From Oryzias latipes (taxonomy: Eukaryota > Chordata > Actinopteri > Beloniformes > Adrianichthyidae): DNA of 64,000 nt. A program made the translations under genes and the position numbers. Shown one piece after another: positions 44,932-57,699 of this stretch (positions are counted from its first letter, which is position 1; each line of letters opens with the position of its first letter). Location of the stretch: positions 7,651,158-7,715,157 of the forward strand of contig NC_019873.2 of NCBI RefSeq assembly GCF_002234675.1, in the 5' to 3' direction. The notes beneath the pieces were generated by a model, which saw nothing but the letters and a program-made list of their open reading frames with translations, made no database searches and was not told the DNA's origin.

Positions 44932-46530
44932 CCCTTGTGCTATCTTATGACCCCACCCTTACATTGACGTGTTCTTCCTACTATTACAAAGGTGGATAAA
45001 GGTGGAAATATTTCATGTCGGGGGCTTTGCGGCTTGGCAGCGGTGGAGCCCCCCACACTGGGGACCTCCTATTTTACCTGCAGCACACACACAGCACTCC
45101 CACACCTCCATACATGGGTGGGGTCGGGGGGGGGGGCGCCGGCCTTCACCCGCCTGGTCCTCTCAGGGCGGCCGGGCTTATGGGTATCCTGTCAGCTGCG
45201 GGAATGGTCGGGCATACGGCGCTGGGGGTCGGCCGGCTGGGGGGGGGGGGGGTTACTGCGTGGCGGCGGGGGGAGGGAGGGTAACCAGATGATTGTGAGT
45301 ATGTGTGTGTGAGTGCATGGGAAGGACTGACCTGGGGGCTGGCTCGCTGGGACCCTCTGGGGCTTTCCCTCCCCATCACAGAGAGGGGAGGGCACTGAGA
45401 GGGTTGGGGAGGGGGGCTCAGATATTATGGCGGGGGGGGGGGTCGTAGTGTGTAGGGTTGTAGGGTTATGGGGGGTGGCTGTGGGTGCGTGGCGATCCCT
45501 GGGTTGCTTAGGTCGCGTGCCTGGGCTGGCTTGCGGAGACGGGGCGCTGGTCGGGGGGTGGCCGATTCATGGGTCCCGGGGGCCCTGGCTTCGTCCCTGG
45601 CCTTTGTCTCGGTGTCCGGCGCCCGGTGGCCCCCATGGCTGCCGCCTGGTATGGCTAAGCGCTCCTGTCTCGTGGCCTGGGGGCCAGACACTGGGTTCGC
45701 TTGTGCCTCTGGGCACTGGGGGGGCCCCCTGTAGGGGGGCCCTCTCTGTCCCTGGCTGGTGGGGTGGGCGGTCCCCTCCTCCTCCCCTCCCGGGCTGCCT
45801 GGGTCCGGGTGCTGGGGGGACTTCTGGCCTGGGGGGCTCTCCTCCCCTCTCCTGGTCTGGCTGGGTAGGATCTGGCTCCCCTTATGAACACACGGTTCAC
45901 GTCGGCAGCATGCATGTATCTCCACCCCCACGTGCACGTGCACACTGCCACACTGCTCCCTGTCTGCTTTATCCCTCCTCCTTACCCACAGTGTATTGAT
46001 GGACAGATTTTTTTTTTTTTCCGCTCATCCTCGTGTCAGATTTTCACCTTTGATGTAAAATTCGTCTTTCCAGCAGATCTGGTATAATTGTTACAGTTTA
46101 AAATAATAACTTATTCAAATCAGTGCTTGTATCCCCCACCTTTTCACCTTTCTTCCTTTTACTCTCTTCCACCCTCCCCTCACATTCTTCCCCTCTCCCT
46201 CCCCACACACACTAAATGTAACAAATAAATAAAAAACAATACGACAAAAAGGGGTTTATACAAATCTACACTCTAGTTTCTCGAAGCTATATAACCTCTT
46301 TTTGTGATAGTAAAACCTGTCCAACACAAAAAGCCTTCAGCTCTAATCTGTTTGCTCAGTTGTTGGACAGAACAAGTTAAAAAAAAAAAAAAAAAAAAAG
46401 GAAAGATGTCATGTAATCCATGGACACCAGTGAAGATCACAAATCATTGAAGAAAAAAGGTTCAGAGCACTGTCTAGTGGGTCTAAATGACCCAACTCCC
46501 AACGTTTAAGTGCCTAGGATAGCACAAGGA
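44932..46530. mobile_element. piggyBac-type MITE split by an L1 3' UTR
   Basis: The left half 44932-45017 and the right half 46400-46530 together match the intact 205-bp MITE at 58942-59146 (ends CCCTTGTGCTATC). The middle, 45018-46399, is the inserted LINE fragment. The outer TTAA is no longer intact on either side. Confidence 0.82.
45018..46399 (+). mobile_element. L1/Tx1-like LINE 3' UTR, 5'-truncated insertion
   Basis: G-rich 3' UTR followed by the two-hairpin 3' end (46253-46375) and a poly-A tail of about 20. The target site duplication is GGAAATATTTCATG (45004-45017) / GGAAAGATGTCATG (46400-46413), two mismatches in 14. This is classical target-primed insertion. Gly/Pro-rich frames within are artefacts. 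Confidence 0.85.
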
Positions 46531-47429
46531 TCACCACTGCCCCATCGTGCATCTACATAAATTATATACAATATAAATTTATAAATTATAGATTGTTTCA
46601 CAGTAATTAATCTAATCCTAATTTGTCGAGTATTTATTTATTTTTGCACTAAAGGAAATGCACATGAGGACCTAAAAGGGAAATCTTAAAATTTCCAAAT
46701 GATAATAAAGTCAAATGATAAGTTTTTGCCAACTCTTGTGGGTTGAGATGGATGTGAGGTACAACAGTCAGTTCTATTCTAAGATTATGACTTGGATATT
46801 TAGAGCCCATCATTCAGTCTCAGCGGTTCATTTGGCATCTCTAAGTTCTTTGTGTTTCAGCCTTTCAATTAACAGGATGAATGGCTGTTAAGTTTATGTG
46901 TTTTACTTGGGTTAATGTGTTTGTTTGACATCCATCAATGCTAATAATTGACTTCTAAACACAGTTATGCTGGTTAAAGTTTTAAAAAGAGTCTGTATAA
47001 GGAATCTTTTTCTAGCTTTTGTTATTACAATATAAAAAAAATATATCTATATATTTTAAAATCCTTGTTATATTGATTGTTTGCTTGTACAACTGGTAGT
47101 CTGACCAATAAACTGAAATGTGTTACGTTTTTTATCTGAAAACCAATTTTTTTATTAAAATGTTTGCAATGTTGATTAAACTACTATTCATCTGAAAATC
47201 TGTCTTGCTTTAAATACACAAAACATTTGTTCTTAATTTTCTTTCCTTCTGTATTAAGTGTTGAGCTTGTAGCAAAACAAAAGGTTACTTTTAGCTTTAA
47301 TACTTTTCAATTGTGCAATAGTTAAAGAAAGAAAAAAAACATCTTTGTTAGCCATTTTGTTCAATTATCAGTCATGTGGTTTGGACCCCCAACCCTATAT
47401 TGTGCAGTCAGAGGCTGGAGCGGAAGCTG
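46531..47429. other. Gene-free AT-rich spacer
   Basis: No open frame or repeat that I can name. A short TA-rich run occurs near 47035-47060. Confidence 0.5.
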
Positions 47430-48028
47430 GGTTAAAGACCCACTTCAAAGAAAATGAATGTGTTTTTGGTGTTTTTAACGTGTTGTTGTGGCGTTTTTCT
47501 AATGATTGAGGACATTTATAAGAAAAATTTAGCTCAAATCTCCATTTCTGAGTATTTCTTTATTCAAATCAGAATGTCAATCAGGATCAGGCGAAAACAC
47601 GCTGTTTGAAAGAACTTGGAGGTGTTATGTACAAACTACAATCGTCAAGCCATAAGCTCCCTGCTCTGCTCCATTCTGATGCCTCCTTGTAGACAAATAA
47701 ATTCATGTACGTCTTTGTTTTCCTCATCCGAGCTGGAACCTGGCTCAAAATTGCTGGTAAGCTCCAATATTTCTCACCATTTTCGTTGCTCAACTAATGT
47801 AAGGTTAGGGTTATGAGGGGCTGTAAGCTAGCGGGAAAGCATGTAAACAGAGAACTCTCAGTAATGGGAAGGTGTGCGATTGCACAACTCAGAGGGAAAT
47901 TTTAACCTTTCCAGTGCAGAAACTATTAACCAATATAGAAGATTTTGGCTGAAAATGGTGGAATCATAATAAAAAGACCACTGGGAACGTTTTTAGACCA
48001 AAAGATGATTGGAGTAGGTCTTTAACTC
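47430..48028. mobile_element. MITE-like element, TIR TTAAAGACC(C/T)ACT
   Basis: Starts GTTAAAGACCCACTTC and ends GAGTAGGTCTTTAAC, giving ~15-bp inverted ends. It is about 600 bp. Parts match, in reverse, 21270-21640, 32790-33140 and 60905-61265, and in forward orientation the right ends at 41940-42225 and 61975-62110. No transposase. Superfamily unassigned. Confidence 0.6.
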
Positions 48029-51000
48029 CTTCATTTATCTTCCTTTTTTACTGAGCCTCTGTCTCCTCTGTTGTCTTTTTCCTGTGATCATCTTTCTTCA
48101 AATGTTCTCTTTGCTACTCGTCTTTCTAACATCCGCTTTAGTCCTCTCTTCTCCTCCTGGCTTGTCAGCTGCACATCTGGAGGTGTCGTTTAAAAGCATC
48201 CATCCCTCCAGGAACTGACACCAACACAGACACAGAAACACACAGAACTAAATTAGCATGGGGAAGTTTCATTTCTTTAATGTTATTTTTATGCAAGTTG
48301 GACATAAAAATATCCAGGGGAGGACAGCAGAAATGGAGATAAAAAAAACCCCAAGAAGTTCAAAAAGAAACAAAAGCGGAAGGACACAGAGGGAAACAAA
48401 AGCGAAAGGACACACGGGGCCCAAGGAGCAGAGAGTGATCTGTCATTTATTCAATTAGCTAACGAGGCGAAGAAGCCAGACATCTAGTGAGGATTGATAG
48501 AGGGGAAACTTTTCTCTGCAGGCAACGCTTACTCAATACTTTTCCTCTCTTCATCTCTTTTATCTTTTTTTAGAAAAAGATTTTAAAAAAATGAATATAA
48601 GGAGACATTAAGAATAACCTTGTGGTGTTGCTTTTGTTTTTGTGGGTATGATCTATCAGTGGTGACCTTTATACTTATATATATATATATATTAAAATGA
48701 GTAGTTTTAGTAAATTAAATCTCTGAGAAAAGGCAGACTAGGTTTGGATACGTGAATGTTTCTTTCTCAATCGTTTTTTTTTCCTCATTTTTTATAAAGT
48801 ATACCAAAAGCAACACTAAACAAACACAAAAACAAAAGAAAAAAAAAAACACAGGGATGGATGGACAGACAAATAGACAGACAGAAAAAGAAGAAAAAAA
48901 GATGAATGCAGCCTAAACAGGATACACACCTGCTTGTCCTGCTTGTACCGGTTCCAAGCCGGTAAATGCAGGGGGCAGAGTCAGCAAGATCATTCAACAT
49001 AAAACTTATAAGGTATCTCAAATAAATCAAAGGAGAAAATATATTTATGGATGAAGAAACTGATATGATGATATGGTCATCGTAATAGCATGATTTTCTG
49101 AGCATCTTGGGGGCTTGGAGGGATTTTGACACTCCAAACTCTCAGCACAAATGGACTTGCCTCCCTTGAATTCTACCTGGCTAAATCTGGCCCTGATTTG
49201 CTGTCATCTGATTTCTTGTAATCTTTAAACCAATCATGTTGGGTTTATTTTCTTTGAGTTTTGTTGTTGTTCAGGCATAAACATTCAGAGGTCGCCAGAT
49301 GGTTTGGCAGAGTTTTTCACCAAATGCCCTTCCTGACCCAGCCCTGTATTCAATCTGTGCTGGGTATCGGCACAGGGAGACCCACACTCATGGCTTCAGA
49401 GTGTCTCTGCTTTAGAAAACTATTCTACTTTTTTTGAACCAACAAAAGGTCTTAGATACTTTTAACTTAAAAAACAACTGGTTCAACTCATTTCTTGAAC
49501 AAAGTAAATTTGTATTATCGGCCATTTAGCAAACTTATGTCTCACACAGAATGAATATTCATAACTAGTTGGCTAACGAAGTTGTTCTTAACATTCATTG
49601 GTTTGGGTCCCACAGAGACAAAAAAACAAAAACCTACATGTATGGGACCATTAAACCCAAAAAAGAAAACTTGGAAACATGAGAACACAGCCTTATGTGT
49701 CACGAGGAAAAGCTTTGCCCAATGAATGTATTGCTACTAGTAGCTATAGAGTGAAAGACATAAAGATGAGTGAAAGAAATAAAGATAACTGGCGCAGGAA
49801 TGCTGGTCATTAAAGCCATTACCTTTGTTTCCTGACGAGCCAAACAAAAATATAACCAAAATTTGATCCAAAAACCCACAAAATAAACTACCAGCTTAAA
49901 CCGAAACAAAACAAAGTTGCCATCTTTTTGCTTCCTCCCACTTGTTACCATTTAATATCAGTTGAAGCCCATTGACTCAATGACCTGGAAATATATTCCT
50001 GGGCTCGGCAGGCTAAGTAGGCCAACAGATTGCACATGGAATAGACGTGAAAGTTTTGACACAAACCAGACCTGCAGCTCGGAGTCTGTTTGTTCTCTGT
50101 GTTTCACACTGATCCTTACATTTTTTAATACCAAAGCTCAGTGGGCTGCAAAGCTGTCTGCCAGTTGGTAGAGGTTTTTGGCTTGACAGTCATTGTTATT
50201 TATTTCAACGACATAAGAAACCAATCTAGAAATCTATTTACATAATAAGGGTTTTATGCCGAACACTTATTATGATTGATAAAAAGATCCTATCTGTTGA
50301 GTCAAAAGAATCAGAGAAACTAACTCAAACTTATCAAACAATGGTGGAGTGAATTGCTGAGAGTCCAACCTACAATGGACAACATGGAAGACCTTTTGCC
50401 CATCTGCTGTCAATGACTTGCAAGTGTAAAACATGAGGTCAGAACCATTTGGTAGGATGTCCTTTAGGATTTATTCAACTTCTGCAGATGGACTGACAAT
50501 CACAAAGTCAGGGAAAAATGTTTTTGACAGTAAAACACTTACTTAGTTCCACCACATGCAGTTTAACAAGACATTTCCTAAGACCTCTTCACTTTGACGC
50601 ACAAGCAAAATGCTTGAAACCTCACATCAACGCCACAGTCTTTATTCTGAGGATTCTCCTGCTTTATGGCATCAAAGACCACATAATGTGTTTGACATAA
50701 AACAAACTCATCTTAAAGTATGCTACATCTCAGCCACTTCCACTTGACCTTCAAGTCAAGTAGAAGTAGTCGAGTGGACCCTGTTACCGTACTTACAGAT
50801 CAAGTGCAGGTGGACTGGACGTTTGTTTAACTGTAAAATGTCAAATGAAGCCTGCTTTAGCCACAATTCTGGTGTGACAGTGATGCACCGACCCATGTCC
50901 TGAGGTTACAACCTGATATTCAGCCTGACATTTCCGAAGGACGTCAGCTTCCGTCACCAGAAAAGGTCAGCTCTGCAGGTTTTTCCAGCACAAGGCTGCG

Positions 51001-51860
51001 ACCCCTGAACTTAAGGATGGAGAGCAGATGAAAGGAAAATCACACAACAGCACCCAACATTTAGGCTGAATCTGAATTGCTTCCCTAGCCCTTTGAGGAG
51101 GGACATTTGAAGCTTTAGGTTGCCTGAAAGTGCTTTTTTTAAGGAAGAGCTGTAGCGACTTACGGCTGGCTATCCCTCCACCGGGAGGATGATCCGGAGA
51201 AATGCATTTCTTCATGTGGGTGTGCTCTGAAGCACAGAGGTTTACATTTAAATGCAGCCCTATTGAGTTTTTGCATGACTTTTTAAAGTTATAAACCACA
51301 TGTTATCATGTATTTTTTGAGCGCTGACAGCTAGATGCTAACACAGATGACTGGCGACTAGCAAGCAGTAGTTACACACAAGTTTGAAGACACTATTTTT
51401 TCCCACATCTCTCCACTTGGAAGGATAAACATAGGGAAAGGGAGAAGAAGGAGGGGTGGGAAATTATTCAGCCTTATACTGCAAAAAGTTCATGGTAGAA
51501 AGATTTTTTGTTAAATTTCTTTTAACATAACAAGCAAATGCACAATACTTAATTTAGTAAATTATTTAGATGGAAAAAAAATGAAACAATTCACTTCGTG
51601 AGTTGCAAATGTCACAGAGGGCTTAAATGATCTGAAGAATTGCGGTCAATTTTCATGCATTCATGTGACAGTGGAGGATATGAGGATATGTTATTTAGGG
51701 ATATTTTCTTTGAGAGTTTTTGCTACAAACATCTTTATTCTAATCAAGAGTTTGAGGCCCATAATTGATGGTTTGCATTTTCTGTCAGGTTGTATTAGCC
51801 CTATGAAGATTTCCTCACCCCTTAATTTCTGTATTCTTTATTATATTTTACATAAGGGTC
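48029..51860. other. Gene-free tract
   Basis: No supported gene. 49270-49405 is a decayed tail of the SINE type at 20515-20736 (GAGGTCGCCAGATGG, CAAATGCCCTTCCTGACCC). There is an (AT)n run at 48673-48691 and A-rich stretches near 48835 and 48890. The open frames of 60-115 codons lack recognisable content. Confidence 0.5.
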
Positions 51861-51861
51861 A

Positions 51862-52323
51862 ATGGCCTTTAAAGTGTGCATTATCAGAAATTAACGCATT
51901 ATCGGCAGTGGCTCAGGTGGTAGAGCAGGTTGTCCGAGGTTCAATCCCCGCTCCCCCCAGCCAACTGTCGTTGTGTCCTTGGGCAAGACACTTCACCCTC
52001 CCTGCCTCCAGTGTGCCTCCACTGGTGTGTGAATGTGTATGAATGTCCCGGTGATGGTCAGAGGGGCCGTAGGCGCGAACTGGCAGCCACGCCTCTGTCA
52101 GTCTGCCCCAGGGCAGCTGAGGCTACATTAGTAGTTACCATCACCAAGTATGAATGAGGAGTGAATGAAAAATGGACACATTGTAAGAACTTTGAGCACC
52201 AAGAAAAGGGGAAATAAATCGAATCCATTAATATTATTATTAACGCATGTCGTGGAAGCCTGAACCATCCAACACGAAGCAAAGTGCATTATCTTCTGAT
52301 AATGCACACTTCCAAGGCCATCA
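51862..52323. mobile_element. MITE-like hairpin element hosting a SINE
   Basis: Left end TGGCCTTTAAAGTGTGCATT (51863-51882) and right end AATGCACACTTCCAAGGCCA (52301-52320) are inverted repeats of about 30 bases. Removing the SINE at 51904-52235 leaves an element of about 130 bp. Class unknown. Confidence 0.6.
51904..52235 (+). mobile_element. tRNA-derived SINE
   Basis: Head GGCAGTGGCTCAGGTGGTAG (A-box-like) with B box GGTTCAATCCCC at about 51938. The body has GTTGTGTCCTTGGGCAAGAC and CACTTCACCC, a well-known teleost pattern. The 3' end is an (ATT)n tract. It is flanked by ATTAACGCAT at 51890-51899 and 52237-52246. Confidence 0.85.
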
Positions 52324-52501
52324 ACCAGCTCATCCCATGGTCACTTAAAAAAGAAATGAATATTCAAGCAGTTTTTAGTACTTGATTCTTGTTATTTGTT
52401 TGGTTTAGATCACTTTTTCAAAAAAAAAAGCGGACTATTTGTTACATGGTGTGGCACATTGTTACGCTAACATGACAACACGCCGCTTAGCCGGCTGAGT
52501 T

Positions 52502-52613
52502 GGTACCGATCTCGACTGCAGAGGCAGGCTGATTGTCACGAAGACGTCACACACTGCCACCCGATGACGACTCTGACAAAGGCGGAAGGTATTCCACCGA
52601 AACATGTCGGTAC
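52502..52613 (+). ncRNA. Hammerhead-like folded motif (tentative)
   Basis: CTGACAA (52573-52579), a stem of GGCGGAA/TTCCACC (52581-52587 with 52592-52598, one mismatch), then GAAA (52599-52602). This resembles the CUGANGA - stem II - GAAA core of a hammerhead ribozyme with one core change. An outer stem GTACCGA (52503-52509) / TCGGTAC (52607-52613) closes it. Hammerheads occur in Penelope-like retroelements, but no such element is visible nearby. Probably inactive or chance. Confidence 0.25.
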
Positions 52614-55600
52614 GTTTTACAAAAACAAACCAGTGTCTGAAAATAATCTAAGTACTCAAAAAAAAATGCTTGTTTTCAAAAAAATCACCCCAATATGGGA
52701 GAGTAGATAGAAGTTTTTTTAAGGTTCAGATGATTTCTCGCTGATTAACCCTCTTCTCAGCAACCTTTCTACTCTTTTCTGTTTTTCTCGACAGTCACTA
52801 TTTCCCATTTCCACCAAAAGTTTTCCTTTTTTTCCTTGTCCTCTTCACTCTTCCACCTTATTTATTCTTCTCACCTTTTCCCCTCCTTCATGCTCATTGC
52901 TGTCTCCCCATTAGTCCTCTGTATCTTCATACCTTTTCACATCTCTTCCTCTTCTCTCCCTCTCCTCTTGTGTCCTCCCTCCCACCATCTCCTCCTCCGT
53001 GATCCTGCTGGGTTTCTTCTTTATTTACCACAGGAGCAGCTGAGTTTTCCAGCAGGCCCTAACACTTTAGGCTCTGATGGATAGGCCTGCCAGCGGACAA
53101 GTGTGATAAATGGTGAGGTGATGGATAGATCTGCCTGGGTGGCGGAGACATCACAAAGCACTTTTGCTGCTTTCCAGCTCTTTACCAGGCAGCAGGAGGG
53201 CCCGAGGGCGGCCATTTTGTGCCAAGCCACCGGCCCCTAATGGTGGAGCTGGGAGCCTAATGAGGCCAGATGATTAGACAGCAGAAAGATTGGGGTGGGA
53301 TGAAGGAGGATAGTTAGTAATTCAACTCTTGGAGGAAAGGGACTTTGGGAAAGTCTTTTGTAAGTAATATATTCTTGTGTTGTTATGAAATACACGAAAA
53401 TGCAGCAGAAAGTGGAACTCAGCAACACCAGGGATTAAAATAAAATCTACTATGTAAGTGAAATGATAAAACGTTACAAAAAAAACTTTTTTGTCGAGAA
53501 ATGATCATACTTTGGGCTTTTTTCTCGGCTTCCTCTGACCTTTTTGTTTATTTTGACAAAAAATGTGTCATCCTTTTTTCTATAGTTTCTGTTTTCAGAA
53601 AAAGACAATATTTAACCAAACAGCATCTCCCATAATTATCACATTAGATATAACTTTTCCCACTATACTGCTCACCTAAAAGTCTTAATTATCTTCTAAA
53701 AACAACAGGTAATAATTCTGAATGTGCTTACTGATGCTAAAGTGATTTTAACAGGTTCCTGATGTTTAAAAAGTAAGGTTTGTGTACAACCAAGAAAATA
53801 GTTTTTTTAAGCTTTTGAATGTCTTTCAAAAGGTGTTTTAGCAAAGCTTTTTTTTCCTGATCTTTTTTAAATTTTAGATGTTTAAAAGCCTTTTAAAGGA
53901 CAGTGTTTGTTAAGTTGTATTTTAAAATAGTTCTTTTTTTACACAAACCTCATCACATCTTTTCAAATCTCCACAAAGTTAGATTAATCCCCATCACATT
54001 TACTGTGACACTCAGAAGGGGGAAAGTGTCCTTCAATGCCAACTGCTGAGTAGCAGATCAGTCAAACAGTTGGTAAACAGTAAACAAATTCTTTCCTCTG
54101 AATCCTGAACGCCAGCCACCGTGTTGTCCAGACAAAAGGCTGAGTCTGTGCCACACCTCTCATTTAGTCATAGCTGATGATGTGCATCTTTAATGAACGG
54201 GTCCATCACTGATACTTTAGAAATTTCTGGATTTTCTGATGGTTCTTAGTCTAGTTTCTAAACATTATTTTTATGGTTGCAGATTGTGTAACATTATTTT
54301 TCTTTGCAGACTTTTTGTTGTTCGGTTTTTAAATCTTCTCGGGCTGCACTGCCACTGGTCATCCATAAGAGGCTGCTGCTGTCCTGCATTTAGGTTCCTC
54401 CTCAGCCTCTCACCATGCAGCTCAAACATCTGTCAGTCAGATTTTGCTTTGCTGTTGTGTGATACTGACATATGCTTGCTGGATCAAGGAAAGGAATACG
54501 AAAAGCAAAATCTGTTGTTGAATGAATAAAAATTGAAAGCCCACTATAGTTCAACTAGCATTTTTAAAATCTCTATCAATAAAAAAATGTACATTATATT
54601 TAGATTTAAATTTAATACCTAAATCTCAAAATATCTTTATGTCTCTGATTCTGTCCAGAGATGCACCAGAATAATTTAGCGCCTGGTAAATTATTGTCCG
54701 AAGGCACAACTATTTCTTCATAAACCTTTGTGAGTAAAAAAAGTGTCACTTTATTTATTTTGCTAACTCCACCTATAAAAGTCACTTTTCAAACACTATG
54801 CTGATATCATGCCTACAAACTATGGATCACTTATGAGATTAAATAGGGCTAACACTCAACAGCTCTGCTCACATGTGACAGTCATAAAGGTGTCCGCTGA
54901 CATTTAATGTGATGATAGCTTGGCTGCTAGTACAAGAAAATGCTGTCAGGCTGTTAGAATCAGCTTTCAAGTTCCCAACAGGCCACTTTACTAAATAAGC
55001 AAACCCGAACTGTAATGCAGATATTTTATGGAGTGACCTTTACTATTCAGTGAAAAAGTCTTCAGGCTCGGAGTCATAAATGTTTGTCGCTGGAGCTTGT
55101 CCAGCAGCTATGTGCTTTGTGGAGTAGCTTTGGTGATCACGCTCCCTTTATAAGGAAACATGCAAAAGCTCAAACCGATTTCCATCACTTTTCATGACAG
55201 CATCAACGGAACTCCAAAAAATTGCATGTAAAAATGAACATTTATTTGACTTTTCCTTGTTTGGTTCTTCTTTTCCAGCTTAATTGAGCAAACACACTGA
55301 TACCTCTATTTATACATCCGTTAAGGTTGAGGTCAGGACTTTGCCAAGTACAATATAATATTTTGACCTTTTTTAATGAAGTCATGATTCCTGCTGAACA
55401 TGTGTGTCTGACAGAAAAAACTCTGGTCACAAGTTAAACTCTAAATAAGCCTGCTTGAAAAAAGCTTTCTATTGCCACTTTTATTTACTGTAAAACAACC
55501 AGAGGACTCAGTTCTAACACAAAGACATCCCTAGTTCTGATATGTAAGCAATTCAGTTCAATTCATTTAAATAGCCCAATATTTACAATAGTCATCTCAA

Positions 55601-55839
55601 TGGGATTCAATTGTGTAATCAACATGAATCATAAAGAACATAAAATTATAGAGTTCAATATATTTGGCTAAACCAAACTGAACAGACTAAACTAAACTGG
55701 GCATCCCTGCCTTCGCGGAGGGTCTAAGGGCAAAAATTGTTCTCAAATCATAGTGTTTAAATGTCAAATCTCATCTAAACTCAAGTCACCTCACTTCACG
55801 AATGTGATTCAGGTCCAGATCTGAAATAGCTCAATTAAG
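52614..55839. other. Gene-free tract with a CNE-like block
   Basis: No supported gene. The part 53060-53275 has balanced composition, with homeodomain-type TAATGAGG and GATGATTAGA sites and GCGGCCATTTTGTG, unlike its pyrimidine-rich surroundings, and may be a conserved non-coding element. The rest is AT-rich or CT-rich. Confidence 0.4.
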
Positions 55840-55937
55840 AAAAAAAATAAAAATACTGAAACGGTACAGAAGTGAACCCAACCGAAACTACCTTACCGAA
55901 ATTGTGTGGTTCAGATGCGTGTATCGTTACACCCCTA
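55840..55937 (-). mobile_element. hAT-type terminal fragment
   Basis: On the minus strand this starts TAGGGGTGTAACGATACACG, the terminal sequence of many vertebrate hAT transposons, and continues with a degraded ACCGAAAC-type subterminal repeat. No partner terminus is visible and no transposase is present. Confidence 0.55.
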
Positions 55938-56604
55938 GAAGGTACCATAACCATTCGGCTGCAATAACCGTTCGGGGTCCTTTGGAGATCCGTGGAGATC
56001 TGCTCGGGCTCTACATATTTTCATTTCACGTTTCCTTTTGTAACCCAAAAATTCTTTTACCTCATAAGTTGTGACATTTTTTGTAATGTTTTTAGAGAGA
56101 TTCTGCCACAACCCACTTTGTAAAAAGATCTGTGGCTGTTAGACTGAACAGAATGAACCGGCTGCTCCACAAAAGGGAACCGTGTCTCTGTGCAGAGCAG
56201 CTGGAGTCTCGTGGCTTCGTGTTCGCAGGCAGGGAAGGTTGTTTTGTTACAGTGTGCGGTCCGGAGAATGGTGGGGCTGTAATGCACTAAATAATAATCG
56301 TGATGATAAAAGCAGGTTTAGAAGATAATCTCACTCTATGTCAGAGCTCTGTTTGTTTCTTCTATGGTAGTATCGTAATTTGTCCAGACCAATTACTACC
56401 TGACAGGTCATCAGACCAACGGACAGCCAATCACATAATGTGGCGTCAGCACTAGTCGTAGGACCCCGGACAGTTGTTGCTGGCTGGATGGTTATGGTAC
56501 CTACAATGGTCGTTAACACGCTAATACAGTTCTCCTGAGCCAGAGCAGAAGGGAAATGTAAAATGAAAAAATATATAAAGAGAGCCCGAGCAGATATCAA
56601 CACT

Positions 56605-57045
56605 AGGTGCATGTCCTAATTCCTTCACTACTCACTTCGCCATTTTTCTGCGTTCGCCATTTTGTAGTGGTGCCCAAATCCAGTGCCCTAGAAATTTCCC
56701 AGAAGTCTTGGTGAAAAACCAGTCTCCATCAATGCTCACTAGATTGGCGAATATAGAGCACAATGCATTGCGTTTGAACATTGAAGCGTAAAAAATGCTT
56801 TTAAATTTATTTTTTAATAAACCATCAATTTTTTCATCATCACAACACAGTGATTTCATAAATAGCTGTTTTAAAATACTCATATCCATTAGATTTTCAC
56901 TTTGTGGAGACTGTGACGTCATTTTAGCCATTTAAACAAAAGAAAAGTAGTGAACATGGGGTCCGAATTTTTTTTTAAATCCAGGGCACTAGATATTTTT
57001 TAGTAGTTAGGGATTGGGGTGGGAATTCGGACACAGCCCAAGAAG
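56605..57045. mobile_element. Degenerate TIR element (GGCTGTGTCCGAATTC family)
   Basis: The right end on the minus strand begins GGCTGTGTCCGAATTCC, and the left end, GCATGTCCTAATTCCTTC, is its degraded mirror. Inner motifs CCAGTGCCCTAGA (56680) and CCAGGGCACTAGA (56983) are also inverted. This type is common in fish genomes. The 99-codon frame inside is not convincing. Confidence 0.6.
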
Positions 57046-57699
57046 TTTGTCTAAGTGGTGTTACTGTAGTGTGACGCCATCATTTGTTGCAAGCCCCCGT
57101 ACAAATCTGGCAAGCCAAACACATATTGTACTTACACCGGTGTTTTAAAAAAAGGCTGACATTTTGTCATGGTTTCTGTCTGCTCTCTATTTCTCTAGCT
57201 GGTGAAGTTTGTGTAATAATATTGTCCCCTTTTTAATGGAAACTCTTCTAGGCAATCTAAAAATAAATGGTGAGCTGACAAGCCTCATAGCTGGACATGG
57301 GCTAAAATCATGTTAAAGGTGTACAAATCTTGGCTGGTCTAAGGTTAGTGCCAGAAAAAATGTTTTTGTTAATTGAATTGAATTAATTGAAAAATTCAAT
57401 TCAATTAATTGAAAAAGCAAATTTACATGATTATTCCTGTCGTTGACACTAATGTAAGAATGTTATCATTTATCACCAAACAATTTTGAATAAGATGTTC
57501 TATATTGAGAGAATCATATGCACCACCTGATACCAGTAGACAAAGTAATTAATTCCCAGCCAAACGCTTTTTGTCCATTTTGCTACATCAACTTTTTCTT
57601 TCTTTTCATAATGTTTCTTGCAGAAGCCCCCTCCTCCACAGTCACACAAGACACCACACATACATCCAGATGAGGAGGTAACTTTTTTTTCGCAGGTTC

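Noticed and set aside
56632..56931. 99-codon minus-strand frame
   Set aside because: Contained in a degenerate TIR element. Lys/Met-rich with no known domain.
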